Below the pieces are notes generated by a model. It did not search any database, was not told the origin of the DNA, and worked only from the letters and a program-made list of their open reading frames with translations. DNA of 64,000 nt, taken from positions 9,921,134-9,985,133 of the forward strand of contig NC_135562.1 of assembly GCF_964340395.1 (NCBI RefSeq), given 5' to 3'. Position numbers and translations under genes: made by a program. Shown here in pieces: positions 34,851 through 47,262 of the stretch. The DNA is from Glandiceps talaboti (taxonomy: Eukaryota > Hemichordata > Enteropneusta > Spengelidae). Each line of letters opens with the position of its first letter. The stretch's first letter is position 1.

Positions 34851-37800
34851 GTCATCAACATTATGTCAGTAATTGTTTTCTGTAAATGACAAAAGCTGCA
34901 TCATCAAGAATGACTGCCTACCCATCCCACCTTCCGTAACCCTCTCATTAACTATCCTTAATTCTTTTAATCTTTGACAGTTGAAAAGATGAATGTAGTC
35001 TCTAGTCCTTTTGTGAATAAATTCTATCAAGGACACAAAACATTTCTTTTATTTCAATTAATCGTAAAAATTCCACACATTACATTTTGTCATAGCATCT
35101 TATCGTATGCAGAATATGCAAGAGGAAAACCAGAAAACAGTAAAACTTTCTTGAAACCTTTGAACATGGTGGGTAGACTTTTACTATTTTTTTCAAACTC
35201 TGGGAACTAGAGATGTGCACCAGCATGTTAGCGTCCGGGTGTGGCACTGGGGAGTGTTTGAAGGCTTTTCACAGTTAAATAAGTGTCAACGTGTTGGAAT
35301 CTATAAAGATGTGATCAATGGAACTCAATAGGAATAACTTCAGCTTCAAAACTAATTATACTTCGTCGACCAATATGCAAGTCGTGTTTATTATAGGTTT
35401 ACACAATAGAGTATGCAGGTCACCAGTTCTTCCATTGTTGTCAAGTGGGGTGAATGAACTGTGACCACTGCTGGGGTTTTAAAAATGGCCGCTTTTATCA
35501 TTTACCTGTCAATAGTTCAAAACAACCAAATGTAGGGAAATCGCCAGAATTACGCATTTTTCTTCTTTTTAAAACTTTCATTTTGGTAAAAAATTGATAA
35601 AAACAGCTATTTACACCTCTGTAGCCCTAAATTGTGTACAAATTCCAGAAAAATTTGGAAAATGTAAAAAAACGCCACATACATGTCACTATCAGTTGTG
35701 CCCAAACAACAAAACATGCAACATTACAAATGGTGACAGGGTCAACTGAAGTACAATGACAAGAATTTGACAATTTTTTTGCCATCATTATTGAATTATA
35801 CGGAATCAAACTATCAGACGTCAGCTTTCAACCACAGCATATGTATCTGTTCCTTTCTATGCAGATAAGAGCTTACAAAAACAGAGAACCCTCAAACAGA
35901 TTCTTTTCAAAAAGAACGTCTTCATCTACGGTCTAACGCACAAAGACATTTGAACAACATACCAAGGGTAAAAAATGTGACATTTTTTGAAGTAGTCTGG
36001 GTCAAATAGCAGGTAATGTACAATGGAGGTGAGGAGCATTTTGTCTCTTTATGATGACACAAATGAATGGTTCAGTTAAGACTAAAAATTTAAACCTATT
36101 CATCTGAGCTCTACCTAGTCCAATCAATCTCATCAAAATCCGATGTAGTGTACATGTCACAATTTCTTTTTGGCTGTTACGTTTACTGTCATTTGTTCTT
36201 TTGTGAGCACCCATTACATACATCTCATTCTGACACAATATCATAGGTTTGCCTGAGCTACACGAGACCGCTGAGTGAATTTACTCAACAAATGAGAATG
36301 TGTAATACAGTGAAAGATATGGGTACAGTACTTCAGAGCACTCTGTTTGAAAAGAACTTGAGCACAGAGTGCACACAACGATGTTCTCATTATTGTTTGG
36401 TGGTTTGCTTTCTTTCAGTTTTGAATGTTGAGTGTTATATTGTAAGACACATTCTGATAGGCTACTCATAAGTACAAGACTGGGTCCGATTACGATATCC
36501 CCACCGTGTGCAGAGACAGGAAATAGAGCTACACCATGGCAAATTTTGGAAATGCCTATTGACAACAAACTTTAGGTCTCATGACATAAAATCCACCACA
36601 GCCTCACCTCTAAATTATTTGGTATGATAATCTTGAAAAACAACATATTTTTAATGATTCTGGCATTTTTACTAGAGAGGGTAAAAGTTTAACTGACAAA
36701 TGATTTATATTTATAGAAGTTTTCAAAAATTACCCTCGGCAACTGAAGGTTCCAACATGTATTGTCCAAAACTCCTACGTGTCTGGCATTATAATTTATA
36801 CAATATCCTTCTGGCTTTTTAACCACAAAATTTCACGCTGACCAAATTTCATCAACCATCATTTGTTGCTATTGCGTGACGAAACACAACTTTTTTAGCT
36901 CATCAAAAGCTAATATTTTATAAAATTTAAGACTCAGAAGTAGAAACATGTACACATTAAGAATGGACAGGACATTATGAATATGTAAATAATATGCAAA
37001 TGATATGCAAATGGTTATGTGAACTCTTTTTGGGACAAGTGCACTGAGGATGTGACCAACAGACAGTTTTAGTATGCATACATGTATGTGTATTAACGTT
37101 GGTTTCAATGTCTTTACTGCCTTGGATGGTAATACGTGCAAAATATCCCTATGTCCATTTTTATGAGTCATTTGGAACGTGCTGTGCTATTCAACTGAAA
37201 TTCCAAATTTTGATAGTTGAATGTCTAGGAAACTTTCACAATGGCCGTGACTGTTTATGCATATCTCATCACTCTCTCATAGGTTACCAATGCCTCTGTC
37301 TTAGTAATGACTTTGATTCACACAAACTAAGATATCAAACTTTTTTCCTATCACCTGTGAAAGTTTAGACATAAAACACATTTACTATAGTATAAAGCTG
37401 TTAAATGGAGCAAATCAGATCTTCAGTACTGAAAACCAGTTCAGGCTACTTCAGGACACTAAAGTACACGCTACATGTGTCATGCGTCCTTTTAAACCCT
37501 AAACCCTGGCGAAGGCTGTGTCTTAAAGGCCAGGTCATGTAGTACCTATGACAATGGTAAAGCAGTGTCCCTATATAAATCACACACTGCACTGTATTGT
37601 CTGTGTAACGAGTCTATCACTGATGCTACATGTGATGTAGATAGAGTTCATTTCACTTCATAACCTCTTTTCTGATGGCAACATAAAACTCAATAAATTT
37701 TTTCAGGACCACACCACAATAACACTAAATCACAGCACACAATGATATAATGTTCTATGTTAAATGAGAGAGAAGTCATCCATATATGAATTAAGGCCTA

Positions 37801-39010
37801 TCTATCTATCTATTGATGCAACCAAGTGGAACAACAGACTCCAGGCCGGAACCTATTAAACATCCATACCTGGATTGTCAGCCAGTTGGTGTCAATTTAC
37901 AAAAGCAAGCACTATGATGCACAATACACCTACTGCGTTGCAGACTACAACTTAAGAAAACCATGCAAACAATAAGTGTATTATAGTGAAGCATCCACGC
38001 ATTCACCTTTGAACAGAGCACATCACGAGGAATGTCTAACTCCAAATGCATTTCATCTTAAACCTGATAGATTGAGTTCGTCTTTTTAATGGTATATTAC
38101 CAATATGACAATAGGTTGTAACCTTGGCATTTTTTTGGTAACAATACGTCCAGTGTCAAAAACTGTATAGAGAGAAGTAGGCAGACTCGTAACAAACATT
38201 CCAAACTTCATGTGATTCCTATACTGAAGGTACTGGTAATAGAAGTTCTTGTGACAACATGATAGTGGGAATCTGCAAAATTTTAAAACTTTCATACACA
38301 TACAACTAAAGCAAAAAGACATGATGTATAATTTTATTCATATGTTATCCCTTTCTTTACAAGAAAATTAAGTTTCTATACATAAATGAAGTTTGCAAAG
38401 ACTCAATATCAATCCCACATATAACTATTCATAGTGTCAAAAGGATACAAGGGGTGAATGAATAATTCTCCAGATACAAGTACAAACTGGACTTATACAC
38501 GATTGTACACTTTACCAGTGTCTGGATGTTTTAAAAGTAGAAAACAATACATGACAATGGTAGGCAAATCTAATTGTCTGGATGCTTACAATACATGACA
38601 ATAAGTCAAATGTAATTGTTATGTATCAAGTGTAAACTACATGTAGATACATCATACAACAACTACTATTATTGTCTGTCTTTGTCTTTGCAGTTCATCT
38701 ATACATTTTATTCATTATTACTTTTATTACATGCAATTCTGGAAAAGTTTTTCCCATACTCGGATTGGATAGGAAGGGAACATCAGCTCCAGTTACTAGT
38801 TAGCAATTCCAAGGTCCTGCAATGTGTTTGTGCCAAGTATGGTTAAATTCAAAATTTCACATTTGCTGAGAAATTCAGTGTTTTAAATACTAGACATACC
38901 ACCATAGAGTTACATCAGTGGATCAATATGCTGAATGGTTTTTACTTCTATTCATATATTACAAGAGTGTCCAAGTATCACTTCTCAGGGAAAAAGTGAG
39001 AAACATTCCT
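34851..39010. other. No gene seen
   Basis: About 4 kb of AT-rich sequence. Frames at 36281-36568, 36869-37171, 37099-37368 and 38086-38322 have no recognisable domain. A (CTAT)5 lies at about 37799-37815 and a TTTAAAGGCCAGG-like family end at about 37526. No exon could be supported. Confidence 0.5.
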
Positions 39011-39044
39011 AACTTCTTAAAAGCCCACTTCAGATTAGAGTTAC

Positions 39045-39435
39045 TCTAGAGTTCTAAACTGGTACAGTATTACGCATTAAAAACTTCATTACTAATATCA
39101 GTCTAGTCAAGATGGTTACGAAAGGTGTTAAATTGTGGTGCTCCCCTGTAGTGAACGAAGCGCAAATGGCGCATGTCAGTAATAATCCATAACAAACTGA
39201 CAGGCTGTCGTCATCGCTCATTAATATTCATTTGATACAGAAATGCTATTGACCGTTCTAACATTTCTAGGACTGCACTGATATACAAATGTCCAACCAG
39301 GACTTCATCGTGTTTATATGAACATGGTTGGGGGAGCACAGATATATGTGTTCAAACAACTGTCTTGACTAGACTGGTATTTAGTAATGAAGTTTTTAAT
39401 ATGTAATACTGTATCAGTTTGGAACTCTAGACTAG
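39045..39435. repeat. Foldback element with ~105-bp inverted arms
   Basis: Left arm 39045-39150 (CTCTAGAGTTCTAAACTGG, ACAGTATTACGCATTAAAAA, CTTCATTACTAATATCAG, TCTAGTCAAGA, GTGCTCCCC) is the near reverse complement of right arm 39328-39435. The middle (39151-39327) has no frame. The right end runs into (TAGAT)4-5 at 39428-39452 and then into a dispersed-family copy. Confidence 0.92.
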
Positions 39436-39467
39436 ATTAGATTAGATTAGATTAGAATCTAGGTGTA

Positions 39468-39600
39468 AAAAAGGGTTGTTTGGCAGAGCTATAGAAAAAG
39501 TTTGGTCAGAACAAAAGAATTGTTTCAGGTAATAATCATTTAGATATCATTAATGTAATGACCTGGGATTGAAATATGGACCTTTAAGTGATGAGGGCGG
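39468..39600 (+). repeat. Dispersed-family member next to the foldback
   Basis: GTTGTTTGGCAGAGCTATAG, AAAAAGTTTGGTCAGAAC, AATCATTTAGATATCATTAA and CCTGGGATTGAAATATGG match 31271-31400 in order. Confidence 0.6.
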
Positions 39601-41530
39601 GTTTTAAACTGCATTGGTATCTTGGGTCATGCCTAACCCACCTACACACCTAACAGTCTAACACACACCCTAATCAACAGGGCATATACAAGTATCAGAG
39701 ATCACACCTCCAGCTATATGTATAGATACGGTACGAAAAGTAAACTATTTATGGAATAAAGATAGTACCAGATAACAGTTAAATCCCTGTTCATTCACAC
39801 ACAATCTTACATCATATGATATATGTCAATTAGTTACAAGGCTGGGTTTCTAAAGTTCTCCCAAGTTATCCAGATTATCCAGTCAATATGAGAAAGGAAG
39901 GAACCAGATTATCAGGATAATGGAATATTGTGCAAACGCATGCCTCAGTAAGTTTAGTGGGTAGACATGACATGGCTACCGAAGCATATCTGGATTTGCC
40001 GACATTGAAATTCACCACTACAATACTGAACATTGTCATTGTATTTGCCTGTCTGTGCATGTACAAAGAACACGAATAGAATACTAATGTTTATACAGAC
40101 TCGGTGCAGTACAGTAGGTTTTTATCTTTAAGTTTATAAATCTGACTTTAAAACAGGTAAATGAAAAACTATCCCAAAATGTATGCATATAAATCAAACC
40201 GGAAGACACTGCGGAGCTTCTTTGATATGTTCCGATGCCATGCATGACCACAACTATGAACATTGCAAAGTCTATTCAGCACGCAGGCCAAGATACTAGT
40301 ACTAGTAGATACCTTCCTTTGCTTTAATCAAAATGGGAGTAACATACATTGTAACATACTGTTGCAGTTGAAAGGCTTTCCGCCTACACCAGTTTCAAAC
40401 AATGTGTGGACAGCACCTTTTTAGGATTCAATTAAAAGTGCAAGAACACCATAAATAAACTTGTTAGGTGGGTTGTGGTAAGGCCAACCCAAATGCAGAG
40501 TTTGGGCTTGGTAGTCAGATTTCGCCAAGTGAACTATTTCAGCTATAATTTTTAACTGATTTTCACATTGGTTCAACAGACTACCACCTTATAAATTTAG
40601 AAGTCTAGATAAAATGGTTAGAAAAATTAAAATTGTACTCTGAGCCTACTGCTAATTTAGAGCCATATAACCTATTTGTGCAGAAACAGCAACCATTATC
40701 ACAAATGCAAAACTTTGCTACTTTGTTAAAAATCAACCTCCAATGACCAAATGCATTGACATATACAAATCATCGTATATCCAGTCTAAGAAAATGTCTT
40801 ACTGCGAGTAATCAAATAGATTTAGGCTCTATACCCCCCCCCCCCCCCCCCATCACATGTAAGTCAAGGTCTGTAGGTAAGCTTGGAAGCTGCCTAAATG
40901 TATCAATGAAGATCACCCTAATTGAACTTTAACCTATAGTTTAATAGTTTTTTTTTTTTTTACCATATCAAAGTTTGAACACTTCATATTCAAATTCCTC
41001 AATAAAGTGTTTAAACCATGGCTACATTCAGGACACAAAGTTATACAATGTAACACTTTTTGTCACAATTAACAAAACAATGTATCTATTTGTAGCTTAA
41101 TCCTCACTACAGTGTAGACCACCTGATCAATGGAGGGAGATTTCGTACTAGTTTAAGTATCACTTGAGACAGGCTAGAACGACCTACCCACTTCACCGAA
41201 ATGCTTATTTTGCGATAACCTAGATAAAAGTACACTGTACCCAGCTGTTACTCTGGAAGTTACAAATTGACGAATTGAAAATTTATTGAACTCGACAGTA
41301 TCACTTCAAAAAGTACAAATGTCTGCACGTATTTATCTTTTTTTTAGTATGATATGCAAGATAACATGATAAAAGTGTCACTAAAAATATAAATGTTATT
41401 CACATGACTTATAACCTAATTAGATATGTAAGCTTGGTTTTTTCATTCAAAACATTTATTAGCAGAACCTATAGTTTAGATAACAACATATGATCTCAGC
41501 AGAATTACATGTTCTCAGCACTTAAGAAGC
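39601..41530. other. No gene; C18 run at 40834-40851
   Basis: AT-rich sequence with a homopolymer of 18 C and a T12 run near 40950. No supported exon. Confidence 0.55.
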
Positions 41531-41571
41531 CATAATGTATTTTGGGCAGCATGTAAAAATTGGGGAAAGTA

Positions 41572-42422
41572 ATGGCAATTTTTTACGTTTTGACTTATAA
41601 TTCAAACACAGCAGATCCAGAGATGTAGGCATGTGTTGTCATGACATAGACATGCCTTGTCGTGATGTAGCATGACCAGAGTATATATTCCATATTTTTT
41701 GCTTAACTTTTTTCCTGCATAATTTGCATCATGGACTGGATTAAGGATTAGATCGTGGCCCAAAAAAATGAGTTCCAAATTAATAAGTAAGGATTTTTAT
41801 CATAGTCTAATTCGTATATAAAAAGTGGCTGCAATAAATTTAGTTCTCATCAAAGAGGCATATTACTATTATTAGCAAAGAAAGATTAAAATTCATGAAA
41901 TTTGCAGGTACATTCAGTACATCGTTATATCATGCATTTTAATGAGGACATTTATATAATTTATTCATGATAATATTCTTGCCCAAAGTTCCAATGCGTC
42001 TCCATTACACTGTAAAAACTCATGATTTTGTGTGGGTATTTTATATATATACACACACACTAAGCAGTTTCATTTGAATATGCAGTTTCATTTGAACATA
42101 TAGAATCAATGTTAGAAGATATAATGTATTTTGGGCAGCAGAATAAATTATGTAAATGTCCTCATTAAAATGCATGATTATATATATATACATAGAAACT
42201 GTTCTGATCACCATTTTGGGTCACGTGACTGGACATAAGCGGTCATTAGTATGATGGATTGTGCCTACTGAGGCAGCTCTGCAAAGCCTGAGCGAAACGT
42301 CTTGGCCAGAAACACTTTACTGTTGATTTTACATCACGACAACGCACGTCTATGTCACGCATGCCTACATCACTGGATCAGCTGTGTTCGAAATATGAAT
42401 CAAAACATTCAAAATTGCCCAT
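41572..42422. mobile_element. Putative 850-bp foldback/terminal-inverted-repeat element
   Basis: Outer inverted arms of about 100 bp: left 41572-41672 (GGCAATTTT, GTTTTGA, AACACAGC, GATCCAG, GATGTAGGCATG, GACATAGACATG, TTGTCGTGATGTA) pairs with right 42320-42422. An inner 40-bp inverted repeat (41926-41966 with 42141-42183) includes ATGCATTTTAATGAGGACAT. A 29-bp direct repeat (41523-41551 and 42112-42140, AATGTATTTTGGGCAGCA) overlaps the edges. No transposase frame, so it is non-autonomous if mobile. Confidence 0.75.
42268..42302 (+). other. Hammerhead-like motif, core imperfect
   Basis: Within the foldback element, CTGA, then a GCTC/GAGC helix with a 10-nt loop, then GAAAC and GTC. The order resembles a hammerhead ribozyme core (CTGANGA, stem II, GAAA, cleavage site), as found in Penelope-like retroelements. 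The first core strand reads CTGAGGC rather than CTGANGA and stems I/III are not evident. Probably degenerate or coincidental. Confidence 0.2.
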
Positions 42423-43611
42423 GACCTAAGGGTTGCCACTACTCCTCTAGAGATTCTTAGTGACAATGACCGTTTAGGACACTCATATTTCCCTTGGCTG
42501 TTCGAAGAAAAATATTGGGGAATAACATCTTATTATATAACAACAGTGTATCTAGGTCTACTGAGTTGCCACTATGTATACTTGATTTGATGAAGTGACT
42601 CTTTCACTTCAAACAACCACTCCCTTAAAGACAACACAACGTGTCAACATTTCTTTTCATTTTCTCTTTTAACATCTCAATCCAATAAGACACACTTAGC
42701 CTATCGTAATGGCTGTCTGCATTTTTTGTTAAAGCATAGCAGGAGCTGAAATCCACTTGACTTCCTGTAGTCTTTATATTCCGTGTTCATACTCCCACTC
42801 CCAGACTCTTCAGATTCGGTGTTTCCCTATGTCCTCCACATCTCGGATACAATGCAAAGGAATCCGTTGTGTAAAGTTCATCAAATTTCACTACTTGTTA
42901 CCAGGGTTCAAAAATCTTAGAAAAAAGTACTGACCAGACTACATTAGAAAATGCGCTTTTAACTCTGTTACTAATTCTTTCTTCTCGATATTTTATTTAA
43001 TTTTAACATATTTTAAACATGCAAATACAACCAAAGAGGTGCCATCACAAAATAATCATACATCTAAATACCAAAATATCTCAAAATTAAGAAAATATGT
43101 TTTCTCAATAATTTTGGGTGGGAATAACAAGTCTCCAAGTGTTCTACCCTCCTTGTTTTACCAGCACAAGCCTCTTTGCACAAAGAGTACAATGTTCCAT
43201 AACGAGGTAAATTTTCCTGAGAAAGAAAAATTACTCTCGGCAGAATCTACGATAACATTTGACAAACATTTTTAAAATACACTTATAACTAAAATGATGC
43301 AGGTTTGGTGTTTCACTCATGGGAGGTTTTTGACACAGCGCTAGACATTTTTCAACTCCACACTAAAAATAACAGAGACACAATAAACACAGCAGGATCC
43401 TTTGCCCAAACACATTCAACACTGATATGCATTGTTATTCTTTCACAGTGCAGTAAAAACAGGCTTCTAATGAAAACAGGCTTCTAATGAAAAACATTAC
43501 ACATAGACTTGATGATTCACATTTCAACATGACTACTTCTACATCCCATTGTGCACTGCACCTGTTTATAAGTGTTTCTTTTGCATTAGAAGTTGTCCGA
43601 GGGTGTGTATT
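42423..43611. other. No gene seen
   Basis: AT-rich. The frame at 43039-43275 has no recognised domain. A 19-bp duplication, AAAACAGGCTTCTAATGAA, lies at 43456 and 43475. Confidence 0.5.
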
Positions 43612-43797
43612 AAATGTCATGTCATGAAACAATAAGCCTACATCATTTCAGCTGTAAATGTCATGTCAAGAAACACCAAACCTACATCATTTTAGCTGTA
43701 AATGTCATGCCATGAAACACCAAGCCTACATCATTTTAGCTGTAAATGTCATGACGTGAAACACCAAGCCTACATCATTTTAGCTGTAAATATTCTC
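43612..43797 (+). repeat. ~45-bp minisatellite, 4 copies
   Basis: The unit includes TAAATGTCATG, TCATGAAACACCAAGCCTAC and ATCATTTTAGCTG. Confidence 0.93.
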
Positions 43798-43984
43798 CAA
43801 TTTCAATATCCTTTATCCTTGACTAGATCATGTAAACATTGTCTAGCCTAGGAATAAGATCTTGGATGACTTCAACTTTCAAATATTTGTCAAGGCCAGG
43901 ACAGTCAACAACCTTTCTTTACACATGATACATGTGTCTAGATCAGAAATAGAATCTGATACATCTGTGATTTGGTGAACACTC

Positions 43985-44310
43985 TACACTGTGTCATCTA
44001 AAGGAGTGCCTTAGGAATAATAATGCTGTCAGTTTGGTTTCCTCTGCGTCTAAAATTTCACCGTTTCAATATTTATGTCATTTTTAATTTCAGTTATATG
44101 ATATTTTAGAAATTGATCATCCAAAGGAGTGCCCAAGGAATAGTGATTCTGACAGTCTGGTGTTTCCTCTGAAATCTCTTTATTTCTACATTTTGTATCA
44201 TATTGAATTCACTTCTGTGGTAAATTTGAAAAGGGCTGTGTAAAGGAGTGCCCTATGAGTGATGATTCTATCAGTCTGATTTCCTCTATAATTTCATCAT
44301 TTCTATTCTC
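43985..44310 (+). repeat. ~120-bp tandem repeat, 3 copies
   Basis: Copies share (A)AAGGAGTGCC, (A)GGAATA/TGAGTGATGATTCT, GACAGTCTGGT / ATCAGTCTGAT and TTTCCTCT, followed by AT-rich filler. Confidence 0.75.
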
Positions 44311-44623
44311 ATACCAGTTTTTAGTTCAGTCTGTCTGAAATCAGAATCAGAATCTGCAAATCCACCTTCAGTGGGTGTCCTGCCCACTCTACATCTAGTT
44401 CCATTACACTTGAAATGTTTCCATGTGAGACTGAAGAGCCTTGATAAAGGGTTGTCAATGCCAAAATAAAACCAAAGTCTACTCACAGACTATAATCAAC
44501 TGTCATTGCTTACATTGCCCACGACATTTTACCATTTCAAGACATTTTTACTACATAAGACTTTATATGGAGAAAATTGGTACAAAGTTACTCTTTCCAG
44601 ATATTACTAACTTCAATTTCAAT

Positions 44624-44661
44624 CCCCCCCCCCCCCCCGGGGGGGGGGGGGGGGGGGGGGG
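44624..44661. repeat. C15 directly abutting G23
   Basis: Fifteen C followed without interruption by 23 G, then TGGTTGTTG. A perfect self-complementary homopolymer junction; it may be a real hairpin or a sequencing/assembly join. Confidence 0.95.
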
Positions 44662-45494
44662 TGGTTGTTGTTGATATTAAATATACTTTGCTTTTTCTAT
44701 TTTTCTGAGACTGCAATTTCAGTGAAATAGAAAAATGTGAAATTATGTACCAAAATTATGGCATCAAAGAGTTCAGCATTTCTATGAAAGATTTAGTTAT
44801 TATAATTTTTCATGATAGGCTAACCCACAACAAGCAGTATTGTCACCCCCACCCTACTACATTATATAGTTTGATCATTCTACATATCAGCAAACAATGA
44901 CAAATGTGTATTCTTTGGCCGTAAAGGTGATTTTATTGATAAGCATGAACCTCGCATTCAGGTCAGAAGTTAAATATTTATGAAAGAAATATGTGAGTTA
45001 TCTTATTATTGAGTCTGGCTTTTTGTAGGAAATATTTAATAATTTGGTAAATAATGATGACTCATGCACTCACAACCCTTGAAAATAAAGTACTAGTCTG
45101 TCAACTGCGTTTGTGATTTCATTCCTCAAGTAATTGATGACATCATGACATTACATTTGTGTTTGCGATATTTTAAGATTCATGGATTTCTCGCTCTTAA
45201 ATCATTTGACCAAATAATGAAAAACTGTATGAAACGTGTTACCATGTAATTAATCAGAGAAGAGCGACAAGGCACCTGCTTTTCAGAGATTTAAAAATGA
45301 CACTGAAATTTTCAAATTGATCCTATTAAAAATATACTGAGACATGTGGAAATGGATTAAAATAATTTTGTTGCAACATCATGTAGATTTCTAGCGTATA
45401 ACGTGTCAACTGCACCGGATATGTTTCATTCAAAAAAGAAACCTGAGGAGGTCATTAATCATTCTTGTTGCGAAAACTATGTCGGAAAAATAGT
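44662..45494. other. No gene seen
   Basis: AT-rich noncoding sequence without recognisable repeats. Confidence 0.5.
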
Positions 45495-46180
45495 AGCCAG
45501 TTCATTGTTGAAATCTTGTACTGCAAATAAAGTACTGCTGATTCAATACAACGCAGACAAATGTAAGACCCACAGTGACACACTTATTTAGAAACGTTGT
45601 ACTACAAATCGTACCGCTGATTCAATAAAACACAGATATTAACAGACAAATCTAACATGTACATCTAGTGACACATTTATTTTTTTAATGTACTACTAAT
45701 ACATGCTGCTGATTCAATAAAACGTAGATATTAAGTTACAGACAAAATGAATGTTAAATAATTCACTGTTGAAACTTCGTACTACAAATACCTACACAGC
45801 AGACAAATTGTTAAAAATTTGAGCCGCACACAAATTGCGCTTCGCTAATTCTCAAAAATTGACATTTTAATCCTAAAATACTACATCAACACCAGAGGCC
45901 TGGTTCAAAATTGAATTTACGACAATTTACGTGGATGATAATTTATCGAAAATTCATACTACAAATGTAGACAGCTGATTCATCAAAAAATTACATTTTT
46001 ACAGCAACTGATTCATTGACAGCTGATTCATCAAAAAAATGACATTTTTCACAGCAACTGATTCACTGTTGAAACCAATATACTACAAATGTACAGTCAG
46101 AGCTGATTAATTGACGAAACCATGTACTAAAAATGCAAACAGCTGATTCTCTTGTGGAATCTCGTACTACAAATGTTGAC
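45495..46180 (+). repeat. Diverged tandem repeat, ~60-115-bp units
   Basis: Words TCACTGTTGAAA, GTACTACAAAT, GCTGATTCAATAAAAC, CAGATATTA and ACAGACAAAT recur about every 115 bp to 45800. Shorter ACAGCTGATTCATCAAAAAA / ACAGCAACTGATTCA units continue from 45970 to 46180. Confidence 0.75.
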
Positions 46181-46743
46181 AGCTGTGTTCAAAAATTCTG
46201 ATAAGAGTATCAAACATGAGCAATTATAATTTACCCTCTGGCTATGCACAGTACCCTATCAAAATGATTTAGCACTGGAATGCCAACTTGTACATGGATT
46301 ATATTTCAATACTGAAGTTGCTAAACTAGATAAAAACTGTCAATTCAAATTAGATAACCACCATTTGTGTTTTGTACGACAGAAGATCTGACACTGGTAC
46401 AATTTTTTTTTTCAAATGCTGTGAAATCAATCGCAATATTCTGATCTTTAATATGGTAATGATACGTCAATTTCTTGTAAAATATAGACACATTAATCTT
46501 AAATTACAAATAACGTAGCAGGCTACTGCAGTCATGTTTATCAGCGTAATTGGATGTATAATTGAACAAGACATATTCCTCAAATACAGCAAACAGCAAA
46601 ACGTGAGACATTTGTCAAGTATGTGTATGTTTGTTTGTTCATGGTTCACCTCCTAGTGCCTTGGTGATAGTGTAAACCTGGCTATTTTCGCTAAAGATTT
46701 ATTTTAACTTATTTAGCTGGACTACAGAAACGCAAAAATAAAT
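46181..46743. other. No gene seen
   Basis: AT-rich sequence, nothing recognisable. Confidence 0.5.
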
Positions 46744-46945
46744 TGTAACTAAAACTTCTTGTACATGAACATAATGTACCAGTCTGGTAATCAGTAAAAA
46801 TAAGTAGTGACTAAAATGCCTTCTTGTACATGGACACAAAGTACCAGTCTGGTAATCAGTAAAAATAAGTAGTGACTAAAATGCCTTCTTGTACATGTAC
46901 ATAAACACAATATACCAGTCTGGTAATTAGTAAAAATTAGTCTTT
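46744..46945 (+). repeat. ~65-75-bp tandem repeat, 3 copies
   Basis: Copies share TGACTAAAATGCCTTCTTGT, ACATG(G/T)ACA, GTACCAGTCTGGTAATCAGT and AAAAATAAGTAG. Confidence 0.93.
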
Positions 46946-47155
46946 GAGAACAAGCTGAAGACTGTAAAATCGCAAAAATTTTTAGCAGTGAAAATATCTA
47001 AGGTTTATAGTATGTTAAGTGTATGTCCACGTGAATTTTTCTTGAACACTTACGAAATCAGCCATGGATGAATTTGATTTATGTATGAATTTTTAAGTAC
47101 CCCCAGTATATCTGTATGTCAAGTTTTTAAAATTTAAATTGTATACCTACATATT

Positions 47156-47262
47156 TATAGCAGATGTTGATTTCATATTTTATATTTTGAAATTTACATC
47201 TGCTATACACATGTACTATTTATGTCAGTTTTTTATAATATTTAAATTAACTGACATAAAGA
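47156..47262. repeat. Two adjacent small hairpins
   Basis: First: TATAGCAGATGT at 47156 against ACATCTGCTATA near 47206, with near-complementary ATTTCA/TGAAAT inside. Second: TTTATGTCAGTT (47219-47230) against AACTGACATAAA (47249-47260), perfect over 12 bp. Sizes are at the low end for microRNA precursors; no function assigned. Confidence 0.7.

Noticed and set aside
44286-44486. 66-codon minus-strand frame with an acidic Ser/Asp stretch
   Set aside because: It looks slightly protein-like (GGFADSDSDFRQ), but it adjoins a tandem repeat, has no clear splice sites, and matches nothing I recognise.
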